A stretch of 64,000 nucleotides of DNA from Rallus limicola (GCA_022605955.1 JAKCOZ010000001.1:72670520-72734519); one strand, 5' to 3'. Shown: positions 1 through 40,450, counted from the first letter of the stretch. Notes: generated by a model from the letters alone, not told the origin. Program-made: numbers and translations.

Positions 1-2550
1 GAAATGGAATTAGCAGCAATTTGATACTACATATTTAATGTTTAAAATGTGCATTTATCCTACCTGTTGGAATTCGGATGTTTATGTTGGACAATGTAGC
101 CAAACCACTTCCCCATGAAAAGTATCCATTGGTCACCTACAAAACAATTACCATGTGTCATATATATAAACACATCAGGGAGGGAAAAAAAATTGAATGT
201 CTAGTTTGTATTTAAGATGTTACTAAAGTAAATCTGTGATTAAGAGACATGGTGAGGTATGCTCATACATACACAAAAAAAGCAAGTTAGGCAAGATTGC
301 CAAAGATTGATCAGAAAAGTTTGCAAACAAGAGATGTTAATACACAAATATATATCTCTCTATATATATAGATATACTGTATGAAATGCAATAAAGGGAT
401 GATCCTGAGTTGAACTTTACATACCAAATACTATCATTTTTTTAAGTCTAAGATTAAAACTAAGGATAATGAACACAGGATGTCACAGGTGACAATCTAA
501 ATAGCATAGCTTATCAAGGAATGAATCATTCTTCATATTGTGATATATAGCCCTTTGTGAATGTATTCCCAAAGTACAAGTTGAATATTCACTAGCGTTA
601 TGCTGGACATAAGAAAAATGTTCCCCAGTGGACCCAAGCCTTTTTGTGAACACTTCCTTTGGAGTTGAGAGGGACATGAAACAGAGCACATACGTGGGGA
701 AACATTGGCCAATGTGACTTAAAATAATGTCATAATAAATGTCAAAAACCGACCCAAACATTTTGATCTTGGTTGTAAGAGTGAAAAAGAAGTGCATGAA
801 GGGAAAGTCTTGAAAATCTGTATTGATTTCTACATATCAGATTATCTAGGTTTTGTAGCTTTAGGCTCTTTTTTTTCCTGAGAAGATAGGGAATCACCAG
901 GAACACTACATGGTCTGAAAATAATTCTTCCCACTTTGTTTTTGGCTAATGTGCCAATTTATTTAAGGGCTTGTTCTTGCAATGGACAATCTGCCTTTGG
1001 AAGAACAGCAGCAATTGGGTACTGTTGCAGGAGGACCTGTTCCTCATAAAAAATGAGATGATGTTTTCAAAACCACCTTGATTGCGATATCATCTGTCTC
1101 CACAGGACGTGTTTGCCTTCTTGTCGGCTGTTCATAACTTTCAAGCTGATACCTCAAGGGCTGCCTCCTGTTGATGGCCTTGGTGTGCTACATAGTGAAA
1201 TGAAGAAAGGAGAAAAGTTGACATTCTCAAAAAAGGACAGCATTTGATTCCCTATGGAATAGGCATTCCATTCCCTTTCCTCCTAAAATTCTAGGTCACA
1301 AGAAGAAAACAGAAATATGTGTGATAATACAGACACACTACTGTGATGCACATTTTATAATGTTTTAAACACCCTTAAGTGAAGAATGGGAAACATCTGA
1401 TTTTTGTTTTTCCATGCATAACCATTCCAGTTTTCAGATGTCATTCTCCTCAAATCACTATATAAGTCTGCCCTACTTGAGGTAGCCCAAAGAAAACTGT
1501 GTCAGTAAAAGTGTAATGACATGCAGAGGTACCATTTTGGTTCTTGGAAGCTGCAGGAGCAAAAGACATACAAAATTAGCATGTGCAGAGTACTTCACTA
1601 ATGTGTAATAGTGACTTTGGAGCTTGCTCATTCAGAGCTATCTGTGAAATTTGTATTGAGCTGAACTGGCATAATCTTAGTCTTTCTTTTGAACTGGGCT
1701 GTCTGCAGTGAATGATCTAACTTTTATAGACATTACCTTTATTTTTCCCTCTCCCCATCATCTATACTTTGTCTGTTTCACTCTATAGGGCTGGGAAAAA
1801 TGTGGCAAAAGAATCAAAAAAAGTGCTGAAAAAATTTTCTTTTTGTTTCCTTTATTATATCTGTTAAGCCAGAAAACCAAGAAAAAAGGTTGTTTCAGGT
1901 TGGCTAACTAATTTAATTCAGCTCAAAATAAAACTTATTTCTGTTGCTGTCTTCAAGCTTCCACTGCATTTCAAATGATATAATCAGTTTGAAACAGTAG
2001 AAAAATGTCAACATTAAAAAAAAGAATAAAATTCCCAAATCATCTCCCTTACGGTTTTTCCCCCCCTGAAATTTTACTCAAATTCATTATAAGTTTAGCA
2101 CTCCAGAAGCATCATTAATTCCTATTTCACAAAGTTTGATCTTGTTTTTCCCACCTCAAGTTCTGCATTTCCCAGAATAGGAATTTGTCCTACTTAAACA
2201 TGACCAACATATGATGGGCTGTACTGGAAATAGAGATTACAAACCCCATAACCACAGGAAATGCACCTGGGCCTTTTATAAAAACAGAGAAGGATGAATT
2301 TGAACAATATGTAAATGTGTTGGTGTGTTATGAGGGTTTTATTACTACTGGCACTTGGGCGATGCTTAAATATGTTTGGGAGATCCTTCATGTCATAGAA
2401 ACACAGAGATCCTGACATAGAAGAGGCAAAACCGTACAATGTCAGGCCTGAAGTCCAAACTCTAGAGTCCTATCAGCTAAGCCCGTTGGCCTTGTATGGG
2501 GCTGTATGGCCTCTCTGCTATGAAGCTCACTGTCATAAAACAGAACTTAC
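1..2550 (-). other. ABCC9: ABCC9 intron 14 (partial)
   Basis: This is the intron downstream of exon 14 in the gene's direction. I scanned for exon 15, which should encode the rest of the NBD1 linker, and found nothing convincing, so it lies off the left edge. A short AT repeat at about 347-372 is the only structure seen. Confidence 0.7.
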
Positions 2551-29476
<26,926 letters not shown>

Positions 29477-31503
29477 CTACAAAAAAGAGACATGGTGAAG
29501 CAATTGTTGACTACCAAGACTAGCAGCATTCCTTTTAGCTAAACACAAAATAAATAAAGAAGTGTAGAAGGAGCACACTGAACAACACATAGACAGTAAT
29601 ATAGTTGTGTTTTGAAAATGCTTTTGGGCCCCATCGAGTATAAGCACACCAGAATGAAGGCTGTGTTAATATTAATTATTATTAATATGTACTATTTAGT
29701 ACATATTCATTCACTGCACTACACAATGCCTTGTAGTGTTCATTTTATGCACCAGTGTTATGCTGCAAGTTATCTATGGGAATATACAGAAAGACAAGAA
29801 AGTTTTGAAAAAACTATTTTCTTTCTCATAAGAAAAGTCCAATGCCCTTAAGCTGACTCCTGTGTTTCACTGTTCCTTTGATGAGCCAATGTTCTCTGTG
29901 CAACATCTCTTGTTCATAGAATTTTTTGCACTACATTCTCAGTGCAAGCTCTGAACCTTTAATATTTGCGATTCAGCAGCTTTGCATCCACAGATATTTT
30001 GTATTTCCTCATTGTCCCACATGACAACAATGGTCACATGCACTAGTCATTGCAGATAGCAGCCAAACGCTTAATCAAAGTAAATTGCACTGAAGATTGC
30101 ATAGGCAGTAAATCAGCATTTATGCTTGATCCTAAAAATTCCTACATGCGTGTTTAGCTTCATCTAAGCAGTTCTCTGGCTTCCATGATTTCTTGTAAGA
30201 TTATCTTCCATGATATTGCATGAGATTATGGACATTATGATTAAATCATGCATTTGTGCTTACAGACTATGGGCCATAGTATGGCCCAGAGTTATGGCTG
30301 GCTTCTCTGGCTTTTATCAACCTAAGCATCCTTTAATTATCCCTTCTGCTTTACGGGGAGAGGAAACAAGACTGCAACCAAAATGTTTCCTAGATGGCTT
30401 TTTTTCCTGAGGCTTACAGACAGCAATGTAGTGCTGCAGAATAGGTTGTCTAAACTCATTTGCTCACGTCTTTTCTCCCCCAAATGTTACATAATAAAAT
30501 GGAAAGAATACCTTTGATTCATCAGAGTGCATTCATACTCTGTTAAATCACCCTCCTGCAACAACACTGGTATTAATGAGTTTTGCAGTATCAGAGCAAT
30601 ACCGACACACAAAAAAATGCACAGTTTAAAAAAAAAAAAGTCAGTTGAATAGGGAGAAAGAGGCTTTCACTCTTTCCTCAATTAGTCCAGATTAGTTCTA
30701 GGAGCCTAGTTTTTTTAAAGAAGTTAGCTTAACAAGGTAAGCATAAACTATATAAGTGCTCCCTTCCAGAAAAAAAGAAACATTCAGATCCTCAAAAGAA
30801 GACAAAGTTCAAAGAGGCCCTTTGAACATCTGCAAAACCCCCTTTTTGCTTTTAACTAACTTTATGTTGGATCTGAAAAGCATAATCCTTATTGAAATAC
30901 ATCAGTGAAAAATATAAAGGAGTTTAATTTAAAAGAATGTGATAAATGCAGTCCCTTTTCCAAACATATCAGCAATTTTATGGTCTGAGTTTTGCCAGAA
31001 GTATAACTCAGAGTCATATTGCAGACCACATCCTACAAAATGCATCAATGTACTTACTTTGGTGCCAAAGCTGACAGGCAACCCACTCAATCTTCAGCAG
31101 AACACAATTTGATGGAGAGTTTGGCCCATTCTCTATAATGAACACAGTGATATGACCACTATCATTCCATTATTTTATTTTTATAAAGAAATGTATTAAT
31201 ACATGCATATGACTAGTAATGTGAAGTGAATAGGTTATTATGTATTATTTCTGAACAGACTGAGGAGTTATTTGCAATACAAATATGGAACTTTAAAAAA
31301 AAATTACAGCAAGATTCTTTGGGTTTAATTTGTAAAAGCTTGACATGTCTCCTTTAAGAGAAACATAATGGTAATGATAATATCTTGAAAATCAGAAGCT
31401 TTGTTTCCTCATTTTTATCGAAGGTCAGAAGTCCAAGGGAGTTCTGCTGGGAATTTTCCTCCCTTTCCCACAAATACAACTCTTTTCTGAGACAGCGTAA
31501 GAC

Positions 31504-31580
31504 GCTATTGTGGTCTAGTGGTTGGATTGGTACTGAAAGGCAGAAGGATCCTGGGTTCAAATGAGCACTGAATCATTGAC
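31504..31580 (+). repeat. tRNA-Glu-like fragment (tRNA pseudogene or SINE head)
   Basis: The stretch tggtctagtggttggattgg at 31511 closely matches the 5' part of vertebrate tRNA-Glu, including a good A box (31511-31521). A B-box-like ggttcaaat starts at 31554, with A-B spacing close to that of a tRNA. The acceptor and T stems do not pair, so this is not a working tRNA. It could be a decayed tRNA-Glu copy or the head of a tRNA-derived SINE of MIR type. Confidence 0.55.
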
Positions 31581-33867
31581 TTCCAATGTAGCTTTTGGCT
31601 TCCAGACAAAAATAAATCTGGGAGAAAGGATTCAAATCATAAAACTATATTCAAGAGTAGCTAAGGGAACTGTTTGGTTTTTTTTTTTCTCCATTTTTCT
31701 GGAAGGGAAAACAGAATATGTGCAGTAGATGCTCCCATGGAAGAAATTACTATTAAGTGCATGGAGAGTGTTATCAACCTACTATCAGTTTATAAAGATA
31801 TCACATATGTCTTTGTAAAGATAACTCATATCACACCTCAAACAATAGTCCCTGAAATCTTTCATGAAAGATGCATCTTTCAGGAATCACATCTGCTTCA
31901 CAAGAACCTGTGCAGTGCCTGGTTTTGTGGTAGAGTATGTCCAATAACACACTCTTATAAATGACAGGTTATTGCACATTGGCAGGACTGAGGAAAGAAT
32001 CTGGTCCTATTGTTAGTACTGACGTTTAGAGACAGTGCCCATCATACTGCTGATAATGTTCAAGAGTAGGTATAAGCTACTCACTTCCTTTGTTACAGGT
32101 TTGTTTCAAAACGGAGGCAGAAGTTTGCCTCCTCTTCAAATGGGAGAAAAAAGTCACAGAGCCTTGGTTGCTTAGTTTGTTAAAAAAAACAAACCACAAC
32201 AACAATAGAAGATTTCATTGCCAATGAAATGAGATAGGTTAATAGACAATTAATTCCCAGGTTTTTAAATCAGAAAACACTTTATGATTGATCAGCACAT
32301 CCAGTGACCCTGTTCATTCAACCCTTAAGGGCTTAAAATATATCAAAACATTCTGATCGGTGTCATAATGCTATGTTGACCCAGTGAAGCTTATAATTGA
32401 GCCTCATAAAACACTTTTATGGTACAACTTCCTTTTTTAGCAGCACCCATGTCAGGACACACATCTAGTACAGTATGGCACTGTAGGGAACAGAGGAGAT
32501 AAGAACTGTAAAAGCATTAATAGTCCAGTGATCCTGCTAGACTCCCATCCGTCCTTTCTTCCACCCATTTGTCCATCACTGCTGTGCTAGAAATGATCTG
32601 TGACTGGAAGTGGAGGACTCATGTTCTGCATCAGCTGGTGAATATCAACATTCATAGACACTTTCTGGTGTTTACACAGATGGATTGCTAGCAGTTCCCT
32701 GAGTCTTCAAGAGTGGTGTATGAAAATACACTGCAGCACACAAGAGCTCTGAGAAACCATTTGATCTCCAGTGTGCCTCACAGGGGACAGCAAACTACTC
32801 CATCATCCCCTTCTTGTCCACTTCTCTTGTGGAAGTCAGATCCGATATACCCTCCACGTTTTTTGCCCACGTGACCCAAACCACGGCACCTTGCTCCATG
32901 CTTTTGGAAAGCTACCATACATAGGAGGTTCTAGAGATGCACTGGGCCCATCACTCCATGCATAAATCATGTCATGTAGTTTCTACTTCTTCACTCAAAT
33001 TTCACAGATAGGGGAAATACATTGGATGAAATTTTACAGACATGTAAGGGAGGATACTTTGCATTTACAGCCAGTGAGAGTGAGACTCCCATTTGGTTCA
33101 AAGCTGAAATTACCCACTACTTTCTGCTGCACCAAGGCATGCCCACCTAAGCTCATTTTCATTGGCCTCAAGGTTTAACAAGCTGTGTTCCTTTTCAAAG
33201 GACAGAAAGAAAAGCCCCTATGGCAAATGAACAAGCCCCTGAATTCTCTAGACAGTTTGGGGTATTTCACAGCAATGCTTATATGGCTCCACAGGAATTA
33301 ACAGAAAGGAGTTCAACTGTATCAGGTTTTCAGATGCAACTGCTTATCCTAGGAAACACTTTACCCTTCAGTCTTCTTCAAAGGAATAACTGATAAGATA
33401 ATGGGAAAATCTCTTGTGCCCACACTTGCATCCCATGCTTGCAGAGTTCAGTGTACCTAAACACATTCTTAGGGCTGCAAACAGCGTGAGTAGCACATTC
33501 AAAAGCTTCAGAGTAATTTAGGAGTCTAAGTTGCATTTCCAAACAGTATTTCAATATTGGGAGTTAAGGCTAGAGAGATCTTTAATTCTTAAAATTTTAA
33601 AGAGTGAAAAAGGCAAGGCCTCAGCTATGCTGACTTTCAATGAATCCCAGTTTTGAAAATTTGCACAAAAACCTGAGTCTGGAAATGAAGACACTTTGGA
33701 AGACCTTGACTGTGGATAACCAACAAAAGATAGAGTGAACAAGCACAATTCCATCCTCCTCTGTAAAACCACACAACTTCATTAAAGAAAACAAAAATGT
33801 GAAATGGAAGAACAACAAATTCTGAAAATACTTATGACTGTAACTCATCAAAAACTACATTGGGTTT

Positions 33868-34150
33868 AGAAAGCATGGTGGTTTAGCCCCAAGCAGTGGC
33901 TGAGCAGCACACACTGCTTGCTCACTCCCAGAGGAGAAAGAGACAGAGCCCCTATGGGTTGGGATAAGGACAGGTTACTGACAAAATCACCATGAATGCA
34001 GAATAATAACAGCCAATTACACTCACGCCTGGTGATAACACAGAGAACCTTTCTGACTCAACAATTACAGAGTGCCAATCCTGGGCTTCAGTGAGAGCTA
34101 GATCTATAGAGAGGTGAATAGAAGTACATCTTGCCCATGAGGGCAGGTGC
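33868..34150 (+). mobile_element. Remnant of an avian endogenous retrovirus LTR
   Basis: The sequence around ggtggtttagccccaagcag (33880), the cttgctcactccc block (33928) and the tgggttgggataaggacagg block (33955) resemble the LTR family common in bird genomes that starts with TGTCGTGGTTTAGCCCC. No coding region, no paired LTR and no clean ends are visible, so this looks like an old solo or partial LTR. The right boundary is uncertain and could reach about 34500. Confidence 0.55.
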
Positions 34151-37100
34151 TGTTCATTTCATTTGGGGCAAGCCAAATTGTAATTGCTAATTGTGCAAGT
34201 ACACAATTAAAGATAGTGGGGACATTTTGTATTTTCCCAAGCACCAGTTATTGATCACTGCCACAGAGTGCTGACCGGACCGCACAGCAGTCTACGGGCC
34301 ACAGGAAGTATGCAGGAAGACATAAAAGAGGAAAAACTGTGCTGCAGAGCCACACAAGCAGAGCTGAAGACATGGAAGACAGAAAAGCAGTGACTGCTGC
34401 AACTCAAAATGTTATCACACTCCCCAGCAGCAGCAGCTGCCCTCCTACACCTGCTAAGAGCCTTTCCTTGCTAGCACCAGCAACAGAACAAGGCTGGGCT
34501 TCCTGGAACTGTTCATAGGTGAATTAAGCAGCAAAGCCAGATGGTTTTGTCAGCCAGAGCAGTCTGCTGTTGTAGGCAGCTGCCTGCTTTGCTGCCAGCT
34601 ACACAGTCTAGTGGAGAGCCACGCAATTATCATTTCTGTCTTACAGTTAATGGTCTTATATCACCATGGTACTGTTCTCATATAATAAGCCCTGATCACA
34701 TCAAGTTTAGCACTGGTGCTAAGCTGTTGCAGTTGCCATACTTCAGTTCCAAAGTTAGCTCTTGAAGGACCAGCTCAAGGACCCCTGAGGCATAACAGCA
34801 GAGAAATGCCAGCTAATTTCATAGCAAATCTAAGTATCCCAAAGGAAGGAATAGTCACTGGGAAGCACAAAGGCCTCTTCTCATATGGATTGCTAAGACT
34901 TCTTCTCTAGGCACATGTTCATGTTGGAAACATTGGAGCTAAAGGCTCTTTACTGGCAGATGGCTTGATCTAGAGAACAACAATGTCTGCAAAAAAATGA
35001 GAGCAGTCCGGCTGCCACATTGAAACAATAAAATGCACAACCCAAATACGAATATTCTGGAAAGAACAGATGAAAAGTTTGCCAAGTTGATTTGAAATTT
35101 GCCAGTCATCTGAAAATATTGCCCACTATTTCTTACCAGGTAGTAGCAGCCTTTCAGAATAACTCTTGAGATCCTTTTCTACTCATTTAAGACAACAATA
35201 TTCACAGTCGCTACAAAACCTGTCTTTCTTAGATATCATCTCTCTTCCTGTTGAAAGGCCACCAAGTTATGCTGAGTGAGTACATTATAATATACTTGCT
35301 TCACTACTTATTGCAGTAAGAATTTTACACTTTATAAAAATACTGCCAAGCATACTAAGTTTAACCTAGCATTTCAGTCAGGGGAAATGCAGGGATGGGA
35401 TACAGAATTTCAGACAATCACCACATGCTATCTGAGGGTAGCAGCTACATTCAGCAGCCTAATAGGGGTGCCAAATACAAGGTATTTTTTGTTTTTAAGA
35501 CTTGTAGGCTGGAAGGCCCTTGTCTTTCAAAGTTATTGACAAATTGCTCACTGTAACTTCGGTCTTTAAGACTAAACTGGTCAGAAATTTTCAGAGATGT
35601 CTTTTCCTCCTCCTTTTGAAAATGGCCTTTGCTGACCAGTCAGCTACAAGCTAAAGCCATGAGCAAAACTTCACAGAGAAGGAGAATGGAAGGAACAATC
35701 AGGATGGGCCCATGATGGTGCCAGTGGAAAGGAAGTTTCAGGTCTCCTTTACATCATTTGGGAATTGGGTTCCCTGACGGTTTACTTTAATGAGGATATG
35801 AGCTATATGCACAGCAGATCTTCTTGTAATGAAATCACTGAAAAAATGTATATCCTTTAAGCATTTAAATTTTCATCCTAAAATCCCTGTCATCCTAAAA
35901 GTCCCCCAACTTTTGCTTTTGGATTAAGGTGTGCTGGCATTGTCATAATATTAAGAAACAGAAATCAGTACAAAAGAGAATCGGGAATAAATCCTCACCA
36001 TGAAGAAGGAAATTAATTTGGGAAGTTGCGGAGGGAGGACAAAGTTGTAAACATGATTATGATGTAGCATTGAACGTAAACACTTACAAATCTCATTTTA
36101 ACAAGCATAAATGGGGATTCTCAGGGCACCAAGCCAGTTCCTCAGATATACTTTCCATTAAAAACTGTGAAGACGACAATGGGAAAATATTCTATTTCCA
36201 TAAAAATGATAGGAGCATTCTCACCGAGTGCAAAACTGTAAGAATTGTAATTAAAGCTAATTTAGTTATCTTAGGGTATTTAAAAGTACACTTATATGTC
36301 TTCATATTCAAGAGTTTCATCTTACCAGAATTCTCACTGCTCAGCACACCCTGCAAGGTACTTAGGACTATAAGGAAAGAGTATAAATAGTCTCCTCAAG
36401 GAGACCTTGTATGTGGGAAATAAGAATATTTTGAAAAACATTTATTTCAGTGTTCTCTTGCTTATATTAAAAAAAAAAAAAAACACAACCACCACACCCC
36501 CCCAAACAACAGTGGCTGCACTTCCTAATTAAAATATATCAGTTAACAGAGCATAATTGGGTCTCAATTTGATTATTTCTTGTGTCTTATAGGCATGTGT
36601 ATATATATGCACAAGTATGCATACAGATGCAGAATGGAGTAAGTACTGGGAGTATTAAAAATGTAGTTGGTTCCTATCTTCTGAAGAATTCCGTCATTAT
36701 AAAAGCAGGAATCAGTTTTCCCTTCTTGAATTTCACACAGAAAATTTTAACAAAGGTCAAATTACAGTTTTCTAGGTTTGGCTAAGCACAATGGAAGGCC
36801 TAACTCCTGAGTTTTGCCACAGATTTCAGGTTAGCGCTCTGAATCCTTTTTCCCTTCTTAGGTATAAGCGCACTAGCTTGTACTTCTTACCTTCCTAAAA
36901 GCACAGGACCTCGTGCGATCAATGTGATCTGCAGCCTGTGCAAAAGCTGCTGCCCCTTTAAAACCCGTTTTATCAAAAATGGTCCTGTACAAAGCATCAT
37001 TTTCCTTTTCATTCCTCCTTAAGCTGTGACCGCCTATTGCAGACAGACCCTGCTCCCTTTGCTAAGCGCTGGTCCCAGTTACCTTGGGCCTTACGGTGAC

Positions 37101-37249
37101 GAATTACCTCTGATACACTTCAGCATTCGCGTCTCTAACTGGCATACACCGGCAGCCCGATCCAGGCGTTACTGAAGCCAATGCAAAGAATCTCATTGAC
37201 TTGGGTAAGTTTTCGGGTCAGGCTCCAAAACACAGAGAAAGCTCACAGG

Positions 37250-37276
37250 CAGCAGCAGCAGCAGCAGCAGCAGCAG
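37250..37276 (+). repeat. (CAG)9 trinucleotide run
   Basis: Nine uninterrupted CAG units (27 bases) followed by CGG. On the ABCC9 sense strand this is (CTG)9. An open frame across it would give polyglutamine, but nothing supports a gene here. Confidence 0.97.
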
Positions 37277-39879
37277 CGGTGCTACAACAGGCTACTGGCA
37301 CCAAAAAGCATTTCACGCAAACATCTGCAGCAGTGGTCTCACACACATGTCATACATTGCCTTTTGCTTCCCCCCCCTCCCCGCACCCCCCAGCCCCGTC
37401 CTTTTTGGTAAGCTTCTTAACACAATGCAATCTCCAACACCAGCGTGCTACACTGCCTGCTGCTGTAAAACCTTCACCTTCACATGCCAAAACAGGACAG
37501 TTTAAAAAAACACCCCAAAACCAACCAGAAATGTAACCCTGTGAACAGCAGCAAAGAAAAACATCAGCGGGAGGGGAAGGTAAAGGCTGAGAACTGAGAA
37601 CGCCTGTGGATGGGAAAGGAAAAGGAAAAAGAGCTGGGAGCTGTAATCCCAGGAAAGAGCAAGGAGCAGCCTGTCCCACAGATATAAAGGGGAGGAGGAG
37701 GAGGTGGTTAGTGGGAGATAATGGGGGAGGGTCATCGCATGCCCCGTTTGGTTGCTGAATGTTAGATCAAACTCTGCAGCTTACCTTTATAAACACAAAA
37801 CCAAAATACCAACCCAAATTGTCACTCGGTTGTGCTATGTGATCAATATCATCCCGATGGCAGGATTTTTCTCCACTTAGTGAAGCCGCTCCAAGCCCTG
37901 GAGTGGATTATTTTTAGGCTGGTGATGGGAAGATCAGCTGCTGCCTCCTATCGAGTTTCCAAAGTGCACAAACTCTTCTTGTCTTTCTCATATGCTGAAG
38001 GGGGCAGGAAACTGGGAAGAGACAGGCAAGAAAAAAGCACCAATTTTTTGTCTCCTGAAGCTACAGTCCCCTGGGATTTCTTCTGCTTGCTTTTATTTTC
38101 ATTTTCTCTCACTGGAGTAGTAAGATTCCAAGAGGCTGTGGTACAGAGCATGGATTTATCAGATGGTTATTCTGAAGTAATTGATTTTGACAAGGTAGTC
38201 TAAGCTTTGGCAGGCTTGGGAAGCTTCAGCTTTGGAATTCTTTTGAATTAATCTTGGATAATTTGAATTTGACAACATAATTTTCCACGTCTTCCATCAA
38301 TTACCTTAGGCAGAAGAGAAAAGAGAAGTCTACTCAGATACTTTATTTTACCCTACATCCCTCCAGACTTTTCTGCTTAAAATGCAGACCCACTTTTTGA
38401 TTACACTTTCGATCACACAGATCAGTTTCTTTCAAAACAGATTTTTTTTTTTTTGAAACTTGAAATAAAGTTCAAAACTACTTTGATGCTCATGACAGGA
38501 GTATCGCTTTCAATATAATAGCCCTTACTTACAAGGGTGAATGTTTTTTGGCTGCAAAATATGTGTAATTTACTTTTAGAGAAAATAGTCCACAGAGAGC
38601 CTACATGCAGTAAGTGGGTTTGTGTGCTCATTTTCTTTCAGTGCCATTGAACCAAGATAGGCCAAGGCTCAGATTTTCCATCAGGATGGTTTCACTTGAG
38701 CCCTCCAACCTGAGGCCACAAATAGCAAAGCCCCAGGAGGTGGTGGTGGGCACATGGTAGCACACAGTGGTTTTTCGCACAGCTGGAGGCCCTTGGGACA
38801 GAACTTCCTTAGACCTCTTAGAATCCAGGGGTTGCATCTGGATCTCTAGAGAGTGAATGGTTTCCAATGGATTTGGGTCAAAAAACGTTTTCAGGCCATG
38901 AAAAGGGATTACAGTGAGCTCTGAGCTGAGGATGTAGTCAGATGGCTGAGGCCTAACACGGCCAGGACTCTTCAAAATGTTGGCAAACCTATCTTGTCCC
39001 TTTTTCCTGTGATGTTTCTTACTTAGAATTGTAGGTATAAGAAAACAGAAACCTCAGATATAAAGAAAATCGTGTCTTATGTTCTCTCCCATCGACTTGA
39101 AGCATCAACGCAGCATTTCACAGAGCAACAGAGACAGTTCTCTACAGCCCTCCATAGCACTTGAAATGTTTTACGTGTATTTTCTTTTTTTTTTTTCTTT
39201 TTTCTCCCTTCCTTTTCATGTATTAAACTTCAATGCTTTAGAAACTTTGTGGGCTGAAAGGTTCTGAGTTCTGCCATACATCTATGGTTCATTAAAGAAA
39301 ATAAAGTCTTTAACTCATCTGATCACCATCTGTAACAGCACGGTCATGTGAGGTTTCTGAGAACATGCATCATTTCAGACAGAAGTAAGTAGTATTTATG
39401 GTGACAATTTTCATTACCAAACCAGGAAAATTTGATCCTTTATCGCTCAGCTTAGCCATTTCTACCCTGCTGTTAAAACAGAAAGGAGCAAAAGGGAAGG
39501 TAAAAATGACAAAATGAAGGTGGAAGCAGCCAGCGTGTTTCATTCTGCCGTTTCTAAATGAAACGTGTTCATTTCTTTACATGCCAAGCTGAAACGGTTT
39601 GGAACACATTGTTTTTTAAAGGATTAAGAAAAACCTGAAAGCTCTAAAATGTCAGAACACATTCTGAAATTAAATGAAACGATTTTTTGTATCTGGGGTT
39701 TTCAATATGCCAGGAGAGGAGGGGGAAGGGAGGTGGGGGGGAGCAGGGAGGGAAACGCAATAACGGGAATTAAAAATGTTCCAGCAGATGAGTGGACTTG
39801 TAAGTGAATGGAAAAAGCCACAGGACAATTCTCGGGTATCCCTACGTTCAGTGCCACCGATTTTCCCACCAGCAGGCGA

Positions 39880-40450
39880 GCGCTCCGTTACCGACATCTC
39901 CCGAAGGCCGAGCTACCCCGGTGCCCGCGGTGCACAACCAAACCGGGCACCGCCAGCAACGGGAGGGCGGCCCCGGCGCGGAGGCGATGCTCGGCCGCGA
40001 TGCTCGGAGGCGGTGCTCGGAGACGATGCTCGGCCGCGATGCTCGGAGGCGGTGCTCGGAGGCGATGCTCGGCCGCCGGCGCGGCGACACGGCCGCGAAG
40101 GGATGCGCCACCCCCGTCCCCCACACTCCACCCCCCCGCCCCCCACCCGCCCGCCGAGGGCCCCGGCCCTGCGGCTCCCTCGCGGGGCACTCACCGCGCC
40201 GCGCCGGGCCGGGGCTCCCCTCCTCAGGCAGGGGCGAGCGGCTCAGGGCTGCTTAGGGCGGCGGGGGCATCCCCGAGGAGGCGATCGGTCTGCCCGCCGC
40301 GCCCTCGCCTGTACCCGGGGGTGGGGGAGCGGTTGTACGTGGCCATGGCGGATGGGCAGCTGAAGGACAGGAGCAGCTTTACCTGACGGCTTGCTGCGGG
40401 AGGGCGGGGGGGACGGTGGAGGGGTGGGGGAGGGGGATGGGACACGACAC
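39880..40450 (-). promoter_or_regulatory. ABCC9: CpG island, likely ABCC9 promoter and exon 1
   Basis: A sharp switch from AT-rich DNA to very GC- and CpG-rich sequence, the only such block between the ABCC9 start codon and the CMAS island. On the minus strand there are two strong splice donors: GTGAGT at 40194-40189 after GGCGCG, and GTAAAG at 40382-40377 after CGTCAG. Either could end the non-coding first exon. No TATA box is evident. Assignment to ABCC9 is by position and orientation; transcript data are absent. Confidence 0.6.
39985..40075. repeat. 13-bp minisatellite with 39-bp higher-order period
   Basis: Seven 13-base units in tandem, of three types in fixed order: cgatgctcggccg, cgatgctcggagg and cggtgctcggag(a/g). 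The ABC order repeats twice and a final A unit follows, so the true period is 39 bases. It sits inside the ABCC9 CpG island, about 120 bases into the inferred intron 1. Confidence 0.93.

Larger units (their letters stand above)
29477..40194 (-). other. ABCC9: ABCC9 intron 1 (inferred)
   Basis: This is the 10.7 kb between the first coding exon and the CpG island taken as the promoter. It is inferred from the exon 2 acceptor and a donor at 40194-40193. Contents recognised are a tRNA-Glu-like fragment, an ERV LTR remnant, a (CAG)9 run and the edge of the CpG island with its minisatellite. Conserved enhancers may be present but cannot be seen in one genome. Confidence 0.55.

Noticed and set aside
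1..2500. Search for ABCC9 exon 15 (rest of the NBD1 linker)
   Set aside because: No minus-strand segment with the expected peptide and splice sites was found; it most likely lies beyond the left edge.
37181..37536. Plus-strand frames giving polyglutamine or polyalanine
   Set aside because: The homopolymeric residues come from the (CAG)9 run; no splice, promoter or conserved peptide supports a gene.
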